A DNA stretch of 64,000 nucleotides, from contig NZ_CP133782.1 of assembly GCF_034351645.1 (NCBI RefSeq), positions 4,407,001 to 4,471,000 of the forward strand. Reading direction: 5' to 3'. The notes under the pieces were generated by a model. That model was not told the origin of the DNA. It saw only the letters and a list, made by a program, of their open reading frames with translations, and searched no databases. The translations under genes and the position numbers were made by a program. Source of the stretch: Pseudomonas sp. DC1.2. GTDB lineage: Bacteria > Pseudomonadota > Gammaproteobacteria > Pseudomonadales > Pseudomonadaceae. Shown here piece after piece: positions 26,568 through 35,699 of the stretch; positions within the stretch are counted from its first letter, which is position 1; every line of letters begins with the position of its first letter.

Positions 26568-27803
26568 TCAAAGCTCCGAATCCCAGATCACCGTGACGTC
26601 GCCCGCATAGGTTTTGGCGGACCCGGTCAGCATCTGCTCGACGTCCGGGCCGGCTATTTCGAAGTGCAGGGCGGCTGGTTTTCGATCGACATAGAAACCC
26701 GGCTGAAACAACTCAGTGCCGCTGCCATCGCGCAATAAAGGGCGGCGACTGACAGACTGCCCGAGCGCATCGGTCATCCCGGTTGGCAGGCTGACGCTGA
26801 TGTTCAGGGGCACGGAGTCTCCGGATTTCGGCTCATACAGCAGGCAGGTATTGCCACCGCCGCTGTACTGGCATTCGAGCTGCATCTTGAAACGGCTGGA
26901 AGCCGAAAGGTTGAAGGTCTGGTCGCGGAACAGGCGTTCCGGGCGGCGATTGCGTTGCAGCCAGGCCTGCCAGCCACCTTGAGGGACCAGTTCGACGTGG
27001 TTGCCGCCGGGCGGTACTTCGACCTTCAGTGAGTGTTGTACATCGAGGGTGAAGTTGAAGATGAACACGTCATCGGTTGCGACCATGTTGTCGCCAAAAT
27101 CGAAGTCCCCACCCGGACCGATGCTGTATTTGATACTGCCGGTGTATTGCCCGGACGACATGCTCAGCGGGTTGGGCGTTTTCAACGCGTAGGCGTATTC
27201 GATATTGCTGTATTGCAACGCATCAAGCATTAGTCCGGGTTGACGGCTGCAAACACCTGCACCTTCCGGCACCAGCCAAAAGAACAGTGCAAAGTTAACG
27301 GCCGCGGCAATGTAACCGGTGCTTTCGCAGGGTCTGGGCGCATTGCGCCATTGAGCATCCCAGGGAATGCCAGGCAACGCCCAATAACTCACCCCTGGGC
27401 GCACGTCCCATCGATGGCCGATACCGGCGATACGCATTTGCACTGTGGACACTTCACCCGTGCGGGTGTGGGTGACGCTTAATTCCCGCCATTCGGAAGG
27501 TACTTTCCACATCGCGCCTTGCCGAGGATCTTTCGGGTTGGGGTAAATAGGCCCCTTGGAGTGTGCGAAGAACGCGGTGCGAATGGTGAAAATGTTCAGT
27601 TGCTTACACCGTGCAGGGATGTGCCAAGGGCATATACCGCTCTCCGGTGTGGTGTTAACGAACTCGTTTCTCAACGGGTTGGCCGGATCAGGCGTAAACA
27701 CCGCCGTGATGTCCTGAGTCAGGGCCACTGCCGGCCCGGCCAGCACACTCAAAAGCATCCCCGCCACTGCCCCCAATACGTTGAGCGCCATGTGCTTTTT
27801 CAT
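26568..27803 (-). CDS. CS1-type pilus tip adhesin (CfaE/CblD-like)
   Basis: A 411-residue exported protein in the tip-adhesin position of a CS1-type operon. The signal peptide ends about residue 27 (GPAVA). Eight or more cysteines (for example CPWH, CKQL, CEST, CSRQ, CQYS, CLLY) suggest a disulfide-rich two-domain adhesin. The C-terminal GDVTVIWDSEL resembles the pilin domain of CfaE/CblD proteins. A TTG-ATG-ATG cluster spans 27801-27809; I chose ATG 27803 for its spacing from AGG. It virtually overlaps the usher stop. The receptor is unknown. Confidence 0.75.
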   Translation of the reverse strand: MKKHMALNVLGAVAGMLLSVLAGPAVALTQDITAVFTPDPANPLRNEFVNTTPESGICPWHIPARCKQLNIFTIRTAFFAHSKGPIYPNPKDPRQGAMWKVPSEWRELSVTHTRTGEVSTVQMRIAGIGHRWDVRPGVSYWALPGIPWDAQWRNAPRPCESTGYIAAAVNFALFFWLVPEGAGVCSRQPGLMLDALQYSNIEYAYALKTPNPLSMSSGQYTGSIKYSIGPGGDFDFGDNMVATDDVFIFNFTLDVQHSLKVEVPPGGNHVELVPQGGWQAWLQRNRRPERLFRDQTFNLSASSRFKMQLECQYSGGGNTCLLYEPKSGDSVPLNISVSLPTGMTDALGQSVSRRPLLRDGSGTELFQPGFYVDRKPAALHFEIAGPDVEQMLTGSAKTYAGDVTVIWDSEL

Positions 27804-27805
27804 CA

Positions 27806-30328
27806 TCAACCTGCCGATTCGGATTTAAAGGTGGTATCGGCCAACGTATCGGGTGTGCAACGCAGGTCACCGATCATCAGCACATTGTTTTCACTGCGAG
27901 CGTTGGCCGTGTCGAGGCGGAACTGGCACAGCAACTGGTCGCCACGCCGCACTTGCAGGGTCGGAGAACCGGCATTCATTTCCATCGAGAAGAACCCGTC
28001 TGCCTCACTCACCCCTCGGCTGGCGTGGTTGATGAGGTGATGGCCCTTGAGCGGCCGCCCCTGCGGATCGACCAGGCGCCCCAGCACGGTCATGGTTTTC
28101 ATCACCTGCACCTTGCGGTAGGCCACGCCACCCTTGTTCAGGTGATAGCTCATGCGGGCTGGCTGGATGCTGGCGGCCGGCACATGGTTGCCTTCAAAGT
28201 CCAAAGCCACGGAGCCGCTTTTATAGGCCGTGATCGGTACGAAATTGCGCCCAGGGCGCAGGGCCGTGCTGGCGCCACTGAGGTCGTCGGCGCGCAGATC
28301 AATGCCCTCCACATCGGATTCAACATCAATGATCATCCCGGCACCGCGCCCTTGATACTGACTGGTCATGACCATTTCCTGCCCGCCGACGGCGAAGGTG
28401 CTGTCCAGGTTCAGGCCACCGGTGATGCCGCCGCTGTAGGACGAGCGCTGGGCGAAGGCATCCCCCAGCACCGTGTCGGTCATGAAACTCGCAGTCCCCG
28501 AAAGGCCCAAGCCATAGGTATCGCCAAGCGCCGTCGCCGAGATGTTTTGCAGGACATGGTTTTGCAAGTCCTTGCGATAACTCAGCGAACCGTTGGTGTC
28601 GCGGCCACCCTCGCGCGAAGTCCGCGAGCCGATGCTCCCGGAAAACTGCTCTCCTGGGCCGCCGAGTGCCAGGCTGATACTGAGGTCCACACCACGGTTG
28701 CGTTCATCGCCGCTGCTGGAGCTGGCGGGGCGATCAAACACCGTAAAGCGCCAATTGGCATCGCTGCCAAACAACCTGCCACGCTGACTCCAGCCCAAGT
28801 CCAGGCCGACACCTTCAACGTTGCCCTCACTGTGGGAGATTCGCCCGTTGAGCGAGACGCGGTTGTTCAGACGATGGTTCAGCGACAGCGCGGTATTGCT
28901 GGTTTGGCCGGTGTACACATTGCGCTGACGAATACGCGTGCCATCCGGCAGGGTTTCGTAGGTGTCGCGGGTGTCGAGCCAACTGCGATTGTGACTGGCG
29001 ACCACGCTGCCCTGGCCGTAGCTGTACAACCCTTGAAGGTCGACGCCGGTGCCGTAATCCTGGGTCTGGTAGACGTTAGCGAAAAGGCTCGCGTTGTTGG
29101 CCATCGTCCAGTCGATCGAGCTGCCGTACTGCAACGAATCGCGAACCTGACGCCCCGAGACGCCAAGAATTACCCGTGGGTGCAACAAAAAGTTGAACGC
29201 AGCGCCGGCGGTCATATCGCCCTCGGACTGTTGATCCCAATTGCTCAGCAGTTTTTGCTCGCGACCGGCAAACAGGTTGTAGCGCCAGCGTTCGTCGTGG
29301 TTGCGCCAGTTGTTAGGTTTGTAGACCAGTTCCTGAGTGGTCGAGGTGATCTGGCCGTCTTCGATCAGGCGCACCTCGACCTCATAAATGCCACCGGGCA
29401 AGGGCCGGGTGTCGAGGGTCTGTAACCCGGCCGGCACCGGCTGCGTATTGATCAACAGGCCATTGCGATAAATCTCAACCGATCCCAGGCGATTCGCCGT
29501 GACGTAAATCGGGTAGACGCTGGGCTTGGGATTGTTCACCGCGAGGCTGTCAGAGCTGCCATACATCACACCCACCGCGGTGTCGGGGCTGGCGCCGAAC
29601 GAACGGGGCTGACGGCTCAGACCTTCAGAGTTGGGCATGAAATAGCCCAGGCGCAGGAAGGTGCCCTCCAGTTCACGCTGGGTATAGAGTTCGTGGACGG
29701 CGTGATAGAGCTGGTCATCGGGGCCACCGAGGCGGGCCAGTTGCAGGTTGACGCTTTGGGTCCAACTGCCGAGGCTGCTACTGGCCTCAAGGCCATAACG
29801 TCCGCCTAGATCCTGCTCCTGCCCGCCATTGAGGTTTAACTGATTACGCACAATCAGCCCGGTGCTGCCACCGTCCGGCTGGTCGTAGAAAGAACGGGGC
29901 TGACTGTCTCTTTCGGCACTTTCAGTGACGATGGAGACCAGCGAGTTTTCAAGGTTGTAATGCACCGCCAACATATCAAGCGGGCAACTTCCGACACACG
30001 CACCTAACGGTACACCGGGTTTAAGGTAGGCCCCCCACGTATCACGCTCAGTGGCAGAAAGCGGACTGTCACGGCTGTCGGTAAATTCAAGCAGCGTGAG
30101 ACGATCATCACGCGACAAAACAATCATCGCCTCCCCCAGAAACTGTTGATCGCGCTCGACCCGAACAACTAACGGAACGTCGAAGAAGTGCTCTTCGAAT
30201 TCAGCCGGCAAACCTTTGGCCTGCGCAAGCAATGTCGTAGGCACTGCACTACCTTCAGCAGGCGAAGCCAGGGCAGCCGCACAAGTAAATAGTGCAAGCC
30301 CCATCGCGATGGGCGTCATCGGGAACAT
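27806..30328 (-). CDS. CS1-type outer-membrane usher
   Basis: An 840-residue outer-membrane usher of the CfaC/CblC (alternative) type. The signal peptide ends near ALASPAEG. A long alternating beta-barrel region follows, with PNSEGLSRQPRSFGASPDTAVGV, PSVYPIYVTANRLGSVEIYRNGLLINTQPVPAGLQTLDTRPLPGGIYEVEVRL (plug-type repeat) and a C-terminal domain ending in paired cysteines (LLCQFRL, DLRCTPD). It would secrete and order the pilin subunits. It follows the first pilin by 115 bases, a gap that could hold a partial terminator keeping pilin levels higher; only a weak hairpin with TTTT is visible there. Confidence 0.85.
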   Translation of the reverse strand: MFPMTPIAMGLALFTCAAALASPAEGSAVPTTLLAQAKGLPAEFEEHFFDVPLVVRVERDQQFLGEAMIVLSRDDRLTLLEFTDSRDSPLSATERDTWGAYLKPGVPLGACVGSCPLDMLAVHYNLENSLVSIVTESAERDSQPRSFYDQPDGGSTGLIVRNQLNLNGGQEQDLGGRYGLEASSSLGSWTQSVNLQLARLGGPDDQLYHAVHELYTQRELEGTFLRLGYFMPNSEGLSRQPRSFGASPDTAVGVMYGSSDSLAVNNPKPSVYPIYVTANRLGSVEIYRNGLLINTQPVPAGLQTLDTRPLPGGIYEVEVRLIEDGQITSTTQELVYKPNNWRNHDERWRYNLFAGREQKLLSNWDQQSEGDMTAGAAFNFLLHPRVILGVSGRQVRDSLQYGSSIDWTMANNASLFANVYQTQDYGTGVDLQGLYSYGQGSVVASHNRSWLDTRDTYETLPDGTRIRQRNVYTGQTSNTALSLNHRLNNRVSLNGRISHSEGNVEGVGLDLGWSQRGRLFGSDANWRFTVFDRPASSSSGDERNRGVDLSISLALGGPGEQFSGSIGSRTSREGGRDTNGSLSYRKDLQNHVLQNISATALGDTYGLGLSGTASFMTDTVLGDAFAQRSSYSGGITGGLNLDSTFAVGGQEMVMTSQYQGRGAGMIIDVESDVEGIDLRADDLSGASTALRPGRNFVPITAYKSGSVALDFEGNHVPAASIQPARMSYHLNKGGVAYRKVQVMKTMTVLGRLVDPQGRPLKGHHLINHASRGVSEADGFFSMEMNAGSPTLQVRRGDQLLCQFRLDTANARSENNVLMIGDLRCTPDTLADTTFKSESAG

Positions 30329-30443
30329 GAAACGAATACTCTGGATGCGGGTAATAAGCGCTTTAAAACCCGATCAACAGCCAACGAATGCCTGTCAACC
30401 GGGCGGCATAACTCACTAAAAACTACTGATTCAACGGTTAGTA

Positions 30444-30923
30444 TTAGCGCGGCACAGCATCAAACATCACCACCGGTTTAGCGGTGAACAGACCGGATTG
30501 CCCGTCTGCGGGTTTGGCCGCGGTGATCACCAGATCAGCTTGCATCCCAGGGGTAGATGGAGCGTCTGCTGCCACTTCCACCGGGGTTGTACCCAAAGTG
30601 ACGCCGTTCAGCGAAATGGTCAGTGGAATTGAGCTGGAGCCGCTGTACAACGCCACATCACCGTCAAGGTAGGCTTCGATCGAACCATCGGTGTTTTTCA
30701 GGTCATAGGTTGCACGCAGAGTGCTCAACTCGCCGGTGACGGTGTTGAAACTCATGGTTTCATCCTTACCGAAGTTCGGATCCCGTGGCTGGGCATGGAA
30801 CTGCTTGGTCGGAATGTCAGCCGTGATGTTGATGGTGCTGCTGGCATCATCCTTGGCCTGTACAGCTATCGAGCCGAACATCAGAACAGTCAGAGGGGCA
30901 GCCATTGCAATTTTTTTGAACAT
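30444..30923 (-). CDS. CS1-type major fimbrial subunit
   Basis: A 159-residue pilin, first gene of the operon and so the probable major subunit. The signal peptide ends VQAKD. Then come INITADIPTKQFHAQP, MSFNTVTGELSTLRATYDLKNT and a C-terminal KPVVMFDAVPR, the CS1/CFA-I pilin pattern. Unlike classical type 1 pilins it has no cysteine pair. The product would be exported, capped by the chaperone and polymerised through the usher. Upstream lies 563 bases of AT-rich sequence that must hold the operon promoter. Confidence 0.82.
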   Translation of the reverse strand: MFKKIAMAAPLTVLMFGSIAVQAKDDASSTINITADIPTKQFHAQPRDPNFGKDETMSFNTVTGELSTLRATYDLKNTDGSIEAYLDGDVALYSGSSSIPLTISLNGVTLGTTPVEVAADAPSTPGMQADLVITAAKPADGQSGLFTAKPVVMFDAVPR

Positions 30924-31486
30924 GTTTGAATACCTGTATTTTCAAAATAGTCAGCTGAATAAAAGACCGTACAAACACAGTTGTTCGCTCTTTAAAACGC
31001 TAAGAATTCAACCACCTTGTTGTGCAACCACCCGAGGGCTTCATGCTTGAACTTCTAACGCCGAAACATCATCAACCAGATCAAATTAAAAGTAAGCAGG
31101 ACCTTTCTGGCAAGCGCGTAGTTAATCGTGCATTTCAAGAAAAGAAAATTACTCGATATTCAATAAAAACGCTTATTGACCGTCAGAAAAATACTACACA
31201 TCGACAATCCAATAACAAAACAAAGATAAACTTCTGACAGAAGCGTATGACAATTCCAACAAACAATAGGAAAAATAATTGCTTTAGAGAAGTTGCACTA
31301 AACCCGTCCGTAGCGATAGAGATAGATACACTTTTTTGAAGGTTACAAGGCTGAAGGTCTGACAGTTTTCAGGGTCTGGATCTGATCTCACGCCGAGGAT
31401 GGGCCTTGCACCGTTGGTCGCCAGCACTTGTTTTTTCGTAAAGATATATCTTAAGTTGTATCTAAACACGACGAGAGAAGCGAACA
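30924..31486. other. AT-rich intergenic region upstream of the pilus operon
   Basis: 563 bases without a convincing gene, clearly richer in A and T than the flanks (31.05-31.30 kb especially). It separates two divergent units, the pilus operon and the yqjI-yqjH pair, and so must carry both promoters. AT-rich stretches of this kind are typical targets of MvaT/H-NS-type silencers. The only feature I can place is the inverted repeat at 31442-31463. Confidence 0.6.
31442..31463 (+). promoter_or_regulatory. Candidate operator of the PadR/YqjI-like regulator
   Basis: Inverted repeat AGATATA-N8-TGTATCT (6 of 7 positions pair), 23 bases before the regulator start. PadR-family repressors bind AT-rich palindromes of about this size and usually control their own gene. 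Binding is inferred from position only. Confidence 0.5.
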
Positions 31487-32059
31487 ATGAGAGACCATCA
31501 TTCCCATCGAGAACACAGCGACGGCCGCGACGGCTTCGAGAAGCGACCCGGACGCGAGCGCGGCGGTCGCGGCCCACGCGTCTTCGCCCCTGGCGATCTG
31601 AAACTGCTGCTGCTCGCCCTGATCGCCGAACAGCCCTGCCACGGCTACGACCTGATCCGCCAGATCGAAGGCATGTTTGACGGTGCCTATAGCCCGAGCC
31701 CTGGTGTGATCTACCCGACCCTGACGTTTCTGGAAGAAAGCGAAATGATTCTGGGTGACGCCGAGGGCGGCAAGAAACGCTACGGCGTAACCGATGCCGG
31801 TCGGCAATCCCTGATCGACCAGGCCATCGCCCTGGAAGGCGTGCGCATGCGGATCGACGTCAGCAAACGCTCCTTGCGCGGCCATGATCGTCCCGCCGAA
31901 ATCCACGAAGCGGTACACAACCTGCGCCATGCCTTGCAATTGCACCACGGACGCTGGAATCCGCAGGAAATCCTGCGCGTCAGCACCCTGCTCAACGACA
32001 CCGCCAAAGCCATCGTCGACGGTCCTGCCGTTGAATTTGTCCAGGAGAACGCCGAATGA
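31487..32059 (+). CDS. yqjI: PadR-family regulator, YqjI-like
   Basis: A 190-residue regulator with a histidine-rich start (MRDHHSHREH) and a PadR winged helix (about 35-115: LKLLLLALIAEQPCHGYDLIRQIE, YSPSPGVIYPTLTFLEE, KKRYGVTDAGRQ), then a helical C-terminal domain. In E. coli, YqjI is a nickel-responsive repressor of the adjacent yqjH. The same pairing here (stop overlaps the next start, ATGA) and the His-rich tail support the same role. The histidines are the probable metal-binding part. Confidence 0.85.
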   Translation: MRDHHSHREHSDGRDGFEKRPGRERGGRGPRVFAPGDLKLLLLALIAEQPCHGYDLIRQIEGMFDGAYSPSPGVIYPTLTFLEESEMILGDAEGGKKRYGVTDAGRQSLIDQAIALEGVRMRIDVSKRSLRGHDRPAEIHEAVHNLRHALQLHHGRWNPQEILRVSTLLNDTAKAIVDGPAVEFVQENAE

Positions 32060-32841
32060 CTGCTGTCGATACCCAGACCATCCACCGTGTAATGCATGAG
32101 ATCAAACGTCGTCGACTGGAAGTCCTGCGGGTAGTCGATTTGACCCCACGGATGCGCCGGATCACCTTGGGCGGACCGCAACTGGCGGGTTTCATCAGCC
32201 TGGGCACGGACGACCACGTCAAGCTGCTGTTCCCACAAAATGCAGCGGAAACGGCGGCACTGGAAACCCTGGTGCTGGGTGCCGGCAAAGACCAGGGACC
32301 GATGCCAGCCATGCGCGACTACACTCCGCGCCGCTACGACCTGAACACCTTGGAGCTGGACATCGATTTCGTTCTGCACGGCGAAGGTCCTGCCTCGACG
32401 TGGGCCGAACAGGCCGAGCCCGGACAATTGCTGCACATCGGCGGTCCACGCGGTTCGATGATCGTGCCGGACATCTTCGACAGTTATTTGCTGATCGGCG
32501 ACGAGACGGCCCTGCCTGCCATCGCTCGACGCCTGGAGGGCCTGGCGGCCAATCGGCGGGCGCTGGTGGTCGTCGAAGTGGAGAACGAAGCCGAGCAACA
32601 ACCGCTCGAAAGCCCAGCGCAGGTCACGGTGATCTGGGTGATGCGCGAGGGGGGCAACGACCGCCTGCTGACCACCGTCAAACAATTAAAAGTGCCCGAG
32701 GGCCATCTGTACGCGTGGGTCGCAACCGAAACCAAAGTGTCGCGTCAGATACGCCGAGTGCTGCTGGAGGAACACGGCCTGGACGATCAGTTCGTCAAAG
32801 CCGCCGGCTACTGGCGGCTAGAGGGTAGCGACGAAACGTAA
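32056..32841 (+). CDS. yqjH: Siderophore-interacting ferric reductase, YqjH-like
   Basis: A 261-residue FAD-binding protein of the siderophore-interacting family. It shows the FAD-binding stretch MRDYTPRRYDLNTLELDIDFVLHGEGPASTWAEQA, a GGPRGS loop and YLLIGDETALPAIARRLE, then a C-terminal NAD(P)H-binding-like part ending AAGYWRLEG. These enzymes release iron from ferric siderophores by reduction in the cytoplasm. It is co-translated with the PadR regulator upstream. Fluorescent pseudomonads commonly carry this pair. Confidence 0.88.
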   Translation: MTAVDTQTIHRVMHEIKRRRLEVLRVVDLTPRMRRITLGGPQLAGFISLGTDDHVKLLFPQNAAETAALETLVLGAGKDQGPMPAMRDYTPRRYDLNTLELDIDFVLHGEGPASTWAEQAEPGQLLHIGGPRGSMIVPDIFDSYLLIGDETALPAIARRLEGLAANRRALVVVEVENEAEQQPLESPAQVTVIWVMREGGNDRLLTTVKQLKVPEGHLYAWVATETKVSRQIRRVLLEEHGLDDQFVKAAGYWRLEGSDET

Positions 32842-32905
32842 TCAAACGCATCAGGCTCGGTGTTTTTTGTGGCGAGGGAACGCACGCCCTCGCCATCGTC
32901 AACGC

Positions 32906-33547
32906 TTACCTGCGAGCCAGGTGCCGATCAAGCCCCACCACCAGCAACGCAATCAGCATAAAACCCGCCAATATCCCCGCGGCATTGACGAACACCTGTG
33001 GATAACCGAGCGTACCGACGTCAATGAACGGATAGGCATAAGCACTCAACAAGTGCCCGCGCAGCAGCGCATACGCGAAGTACACCAGCGGATAAATCAC
33101 CCACAACGCAATGTGGCGTAGACGCAACGTGCCTTTGGGCACACACAGCCACCAATACGCCAGGAACAGCAGCGGCATCACGTCATGCAGCAGTTCATCG
33201 GCCACAAATTGCCAGCCTTGTGGATGCCACAGATGGCGCAATAACAGGCTGTAGGCCAGGCCAACCACAGCGATGCTGACGGCAATCGCGCTACTCACCC
33301 ACGGCTGCAAAAACCAGCGTCGCGACGCCGAATCTCGAGTGGTCAGCTCACAGGTCAGCACCACCGCGACCAACGTGTTGGTCAGCACCGTGAAATAACT
33401 GAAAAAACTCACCAGCCCACCGAGCAGACTGGCCCCCAGGTTCCAGCGTGAGTCGATGATCAGGTACATCTGAATGCTCAGCGCCGCCCAACCGAGTACC
33501 GCACTCATGGCAACCCACCGACGCCTCGCGGCAGACCCCGGCGCCAT
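32906..33547 (-). CDS. Pr6Pr-family membrane protein
   Basis: A 213-residue protein with six likely membrane segments, including FFSYFTVLTNTLVAVVL, SIAVVGLAYSLLLRHLWHPQGWQFVADELLHDVMPLLFLAYWWLC and YAYPFIDVGTLGYPQVFVNAAGI. These match the Pr6Pr (FAR-17a/AIG1-like) family, whose bacterial role is unknown. ATG 33547 has AGGGG about 8 bases upstream and lies 14 bases beyond the stop of the small gene upstream, so the two are probably one unit. Confidence 0.75.
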   Translation of the reverse strand: MAPGSAARRRWVAMSAVLGWAALSIQMYLIIDSRWNLGASLLGGLVSFFSYFTVLTNTLVAVVLTCELTTRDSASRRWFLQPWVSSAIAVSIAVVGLAYSLLLRHLWHPQGWQFVADELLHDVMPLLFLAYWWLCVPKGTLRLRHIALWVIYPLVYFAYALLRGHLLSAYAYPFIDVGTLGYPQVFVNAAGILAGFMLIALLVVGLDRHLARR

Positions 33548-33561
33548 CAGGGTGCCCCTGT

Positions 33562-33792
33562 TCAGACGGGGCGCTTGGTGCGCATCAGCTTGACGTAAAG
33601 CCCTTCGACTTTCTCCCGCGCCCATGGGGTTTTACGCAGAAACGTCAGACTCGATTTGATGCTCGGATCGCTCTTGAAGCAGCGAATGTCGACGCGTTCA
33701 GCCAGACCCGACCATTCGTAATGTTCAACCAAGGCGTTGAGGATGTGTTCCAGGGTCACGCCGTGCAGCGGGTTGTTGTTCTGTTCGGTCAT
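33562..33792 (-). CDS. VF530-family small DNA-binding-like protein
   Basis: A 76-residue protein: [34 protein letters not shown], then [19 protein letters not shown]. This is the whole-length pattern of the VF530 (DUF2132) family, small basic proteins with a DNA-binding-like fold and no known function. Length fits the family. It lies just upstream of the Pr6Pr-like gene on the same strand. Confidence 0.85.
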   Translation of the reverse strand: MTEQNNNPLHGVTLEHILNALVEHYEWSGLAERVDIRCFKSDPSIKSSLTFLRKTPWAREKVEGLYVKLMRTKRPV

Positions 33793-34112
33793 GCCGGGCC
33801 TTTGAGCAAAGTAATAATGAAGAAGCCGCGCACCTTAGCCGAGGGCTTCGTTGGGGGGAAGCGCTCTATGAGCGGTCCGTTAAATGTAGGTGAACGTGGA
33901 AAGATCGACGCTTGCGAATCTTCCTGCGCGAAAATGTCGCGGCCCCGACAGACTGTTACCGAATTGAAGATGATCCATGTCAATAAAACATCTTTCTCTA
34001 TGTGTAACGGAATATTATCCTTGCGCCCTAAAGCTGAAACGGTTCCGCTGCCGGCTTCATTCCTACCGCGTTCAGCTCGTACCCTCATAAAAAGACTCAG
34101 AACGACCTCTCT
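33793..34112. other. Intergenic region between the VF530 gene and oprB
   Basis: 320 bases between divergent genes. I see no credible gene, no hairpin with a T-run and no clear operator. It must hold the oprB promoter; runs around 33981-34020 and 34085-34105 are AT-rich enough to be promoter elements but cannot be assigned. Confidence 0.5.
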
Positions 34113-35495
34113 ATGCACTATTCACAGACTTTGCGAGACAGCGCTGTCCGACCTTCTGTTGCCCACCGAAAAGTCCTTCACTTGTTCGGTGGCCTCAGCG
34201 CTTTGGGACTCATCACCTGCGCTCACGCAGCCCCAGCTTTCGATAGCGATTCGCCGTGGATGCTCGGCGACTGGAACGGCACCCGCACCGAACTTGCGCA
34301 AAAAGGCTACGACTTCAAAGTCGATTACACCGGCGAAATGGGGAGCAACCTCCACGGCGGCTACGACCACGACCGCACGGCGCGTTACAGCGATCAATTC
34401 GGCCTCGGCACGCATCTGGATTTGCAGAAAATCCTCGGCTGGGACGATGCCGAATTTCAATTGACCGTCACTGAACGCAACGGCAACAACATCAGCAACG
34501 ACCGTATCAACGACCCACGAGTCGGCGGTTTCACCTCGGCCCAGGAAGTCTGGGGTCGTGGACAAACCTGGCGCCTGACGCAGATGTGGTACCAGCAGAA
34601 ATTCTTCGATCAGCGGCTTGATATCAAAGTCGGCCGTTTCGGCGAAGGCGAAGATTTCAACAGCTTTCCTTGCGACTTCCAGAACCTGGCGTTCTGTGGC
34701 TCGCAGGTCGGCAACTGGGTCGGCGGCATCTGGTACAACTGGCCGGTCAGCCAGTGGGCGATGCGCGTTAAATATCACCTGACACCTCAGCTCTACGCGC
34801 AAATCGGCGCCTACGAGCAGAACCCCTCGAACCTTGATCGCGGCAACGGCTTCAAGCTCAGCGGCAGCGGCACCCAAGGCGCGGTCATTCCGGTTGAACT
34901 GGTGTGGTCGCCGACGCTCGATGGCCTGCCGGGCGAATACCGCGCCGGTTACTACTACAGCAGTGCCAAGGCCACCGACGTCTATAAGGACAGCAACGGC
35001 CAGCCTGCCGCCCTCAGCGGCGAAGCGTATCGCAGCGCATCAAGCAAGCACGGCGTTTGGCTCGGTGTTCAACAGCAGATCACCCGCCGCGCCAGCGACA
35101 ATTCTCGCGGTTTGAGCGTGTTCGCCAACGGCACGATGCACGACAAGAAGACCAACGCCATCGACAACTACGTCCAGGCCGGCGTGGTCTACAAAGGCCT
35201 GTTCGATGCCCGCGCCAAAGATGACATTGGCTTCGCGCTCGCCCGCGTTCACGTCAACCCGGCTTATCGAAAAAACGCCGAGGCCAGCAACCACGCTCGT
35301 GCCGTTTATGACTACGACGACCCAGCCTTCTTGCCGCCGCAAGACACCGAATACAGCGCCGAACTCTATTACGGCGTGCATGTGACCGATTGGCTGACCG
35401 TGCGCCCGAACCTGCAATACATTCGCCACCCCGGTGGCGTGGACAACGTCGATGACGCACTGATTGGCGGGATCAAGATCACTTCATCGTTCTAA
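34113..35495 (+). CDS. oprB: Carbohydrate-selective porin OprB
   Basis: A 460-residue outer-membrane porin. A rather long signal region ends CAHAAPAF, followed by the OprB start SPWMLGDWNGTRTELAQKGYDF. The barrel shows KVGRFGEGEDFNSFPCDFQNLAFCGSQVGNW and ends GGIKITSSF with a terminal Phe, as outer-membrane barrels do. OprB proteins admit glucose and other sugars. It sits 204 bases upstream of the glucose dehydrogenase gene, which fits periplasmic glucose oxidation; the two may have separate promoters. The ribosome site at the ATG is weak. Confidence 0.9.
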   Translation: MHYSQTLRDSAVRPSVAHRKVLHLFGGLSALGLITCAHAAPAFDSDSPWMLGDWNGTRTELAQKGYDFKVDYTGEMGSNLHGGYDHDRTARYSDQFGLGTHLDLQKILGWDDAEFQLTVTERNGNNISNDRINDPRVGGFTSAQEVWGRGQTWRLTQMWYQQKFFDQRLDIKVGRFGEGEDFNSFPCDFQNLAFCGSQVGNWVGGIWYNWPVSQWAMRVKYHLTPQLYAQIGAYEQNPSNLDRGNGFKLSGSGTQGAVIPVELVWSPTLDGLPGEYRAGYYYSSAKATDVYKDSNGQPAALSGEAYRSASSKHGVWLGVQQQITRRASDNSRGLSVFANGTMHDKKTNAIDNYVQAGVVYKGLFDARAKDDIGFALARVHVNPAYRKNAEASNHARAVYDYDDPAFLPPQDTEYSAELYYGVHVTDWLTVRPNLQYIRHPGGVDNVDDALIGGIKITSSF

Positions 35496-35699
35496 CCGAC
35501 ACCCAAAACCCTGTGCGCGCGAGCCCGCCTGCAAAGAAGCCGTCAGTTGACTGCCCCAGGCTCGTTCCCACAAGAGACCGTTTCAACTAAACACGCATAG
35601 CCCACATTTCACTTTTGCAACTGAACCAATGCCCACGCAAGATCGTCATCTACAGTGAACTTGCGCGGGACTACTTAAACGTCACGGAGAAACCACACT

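Noticed and set aside
31022..31237. A 71-codon frame in the AT-rich gap before the yqjI-like gene
   Set aside because: No ribosome site, no family resemblance and a random-looking Lys/Gln/Asn-rich translation; probably chance in AT-rich DNA.
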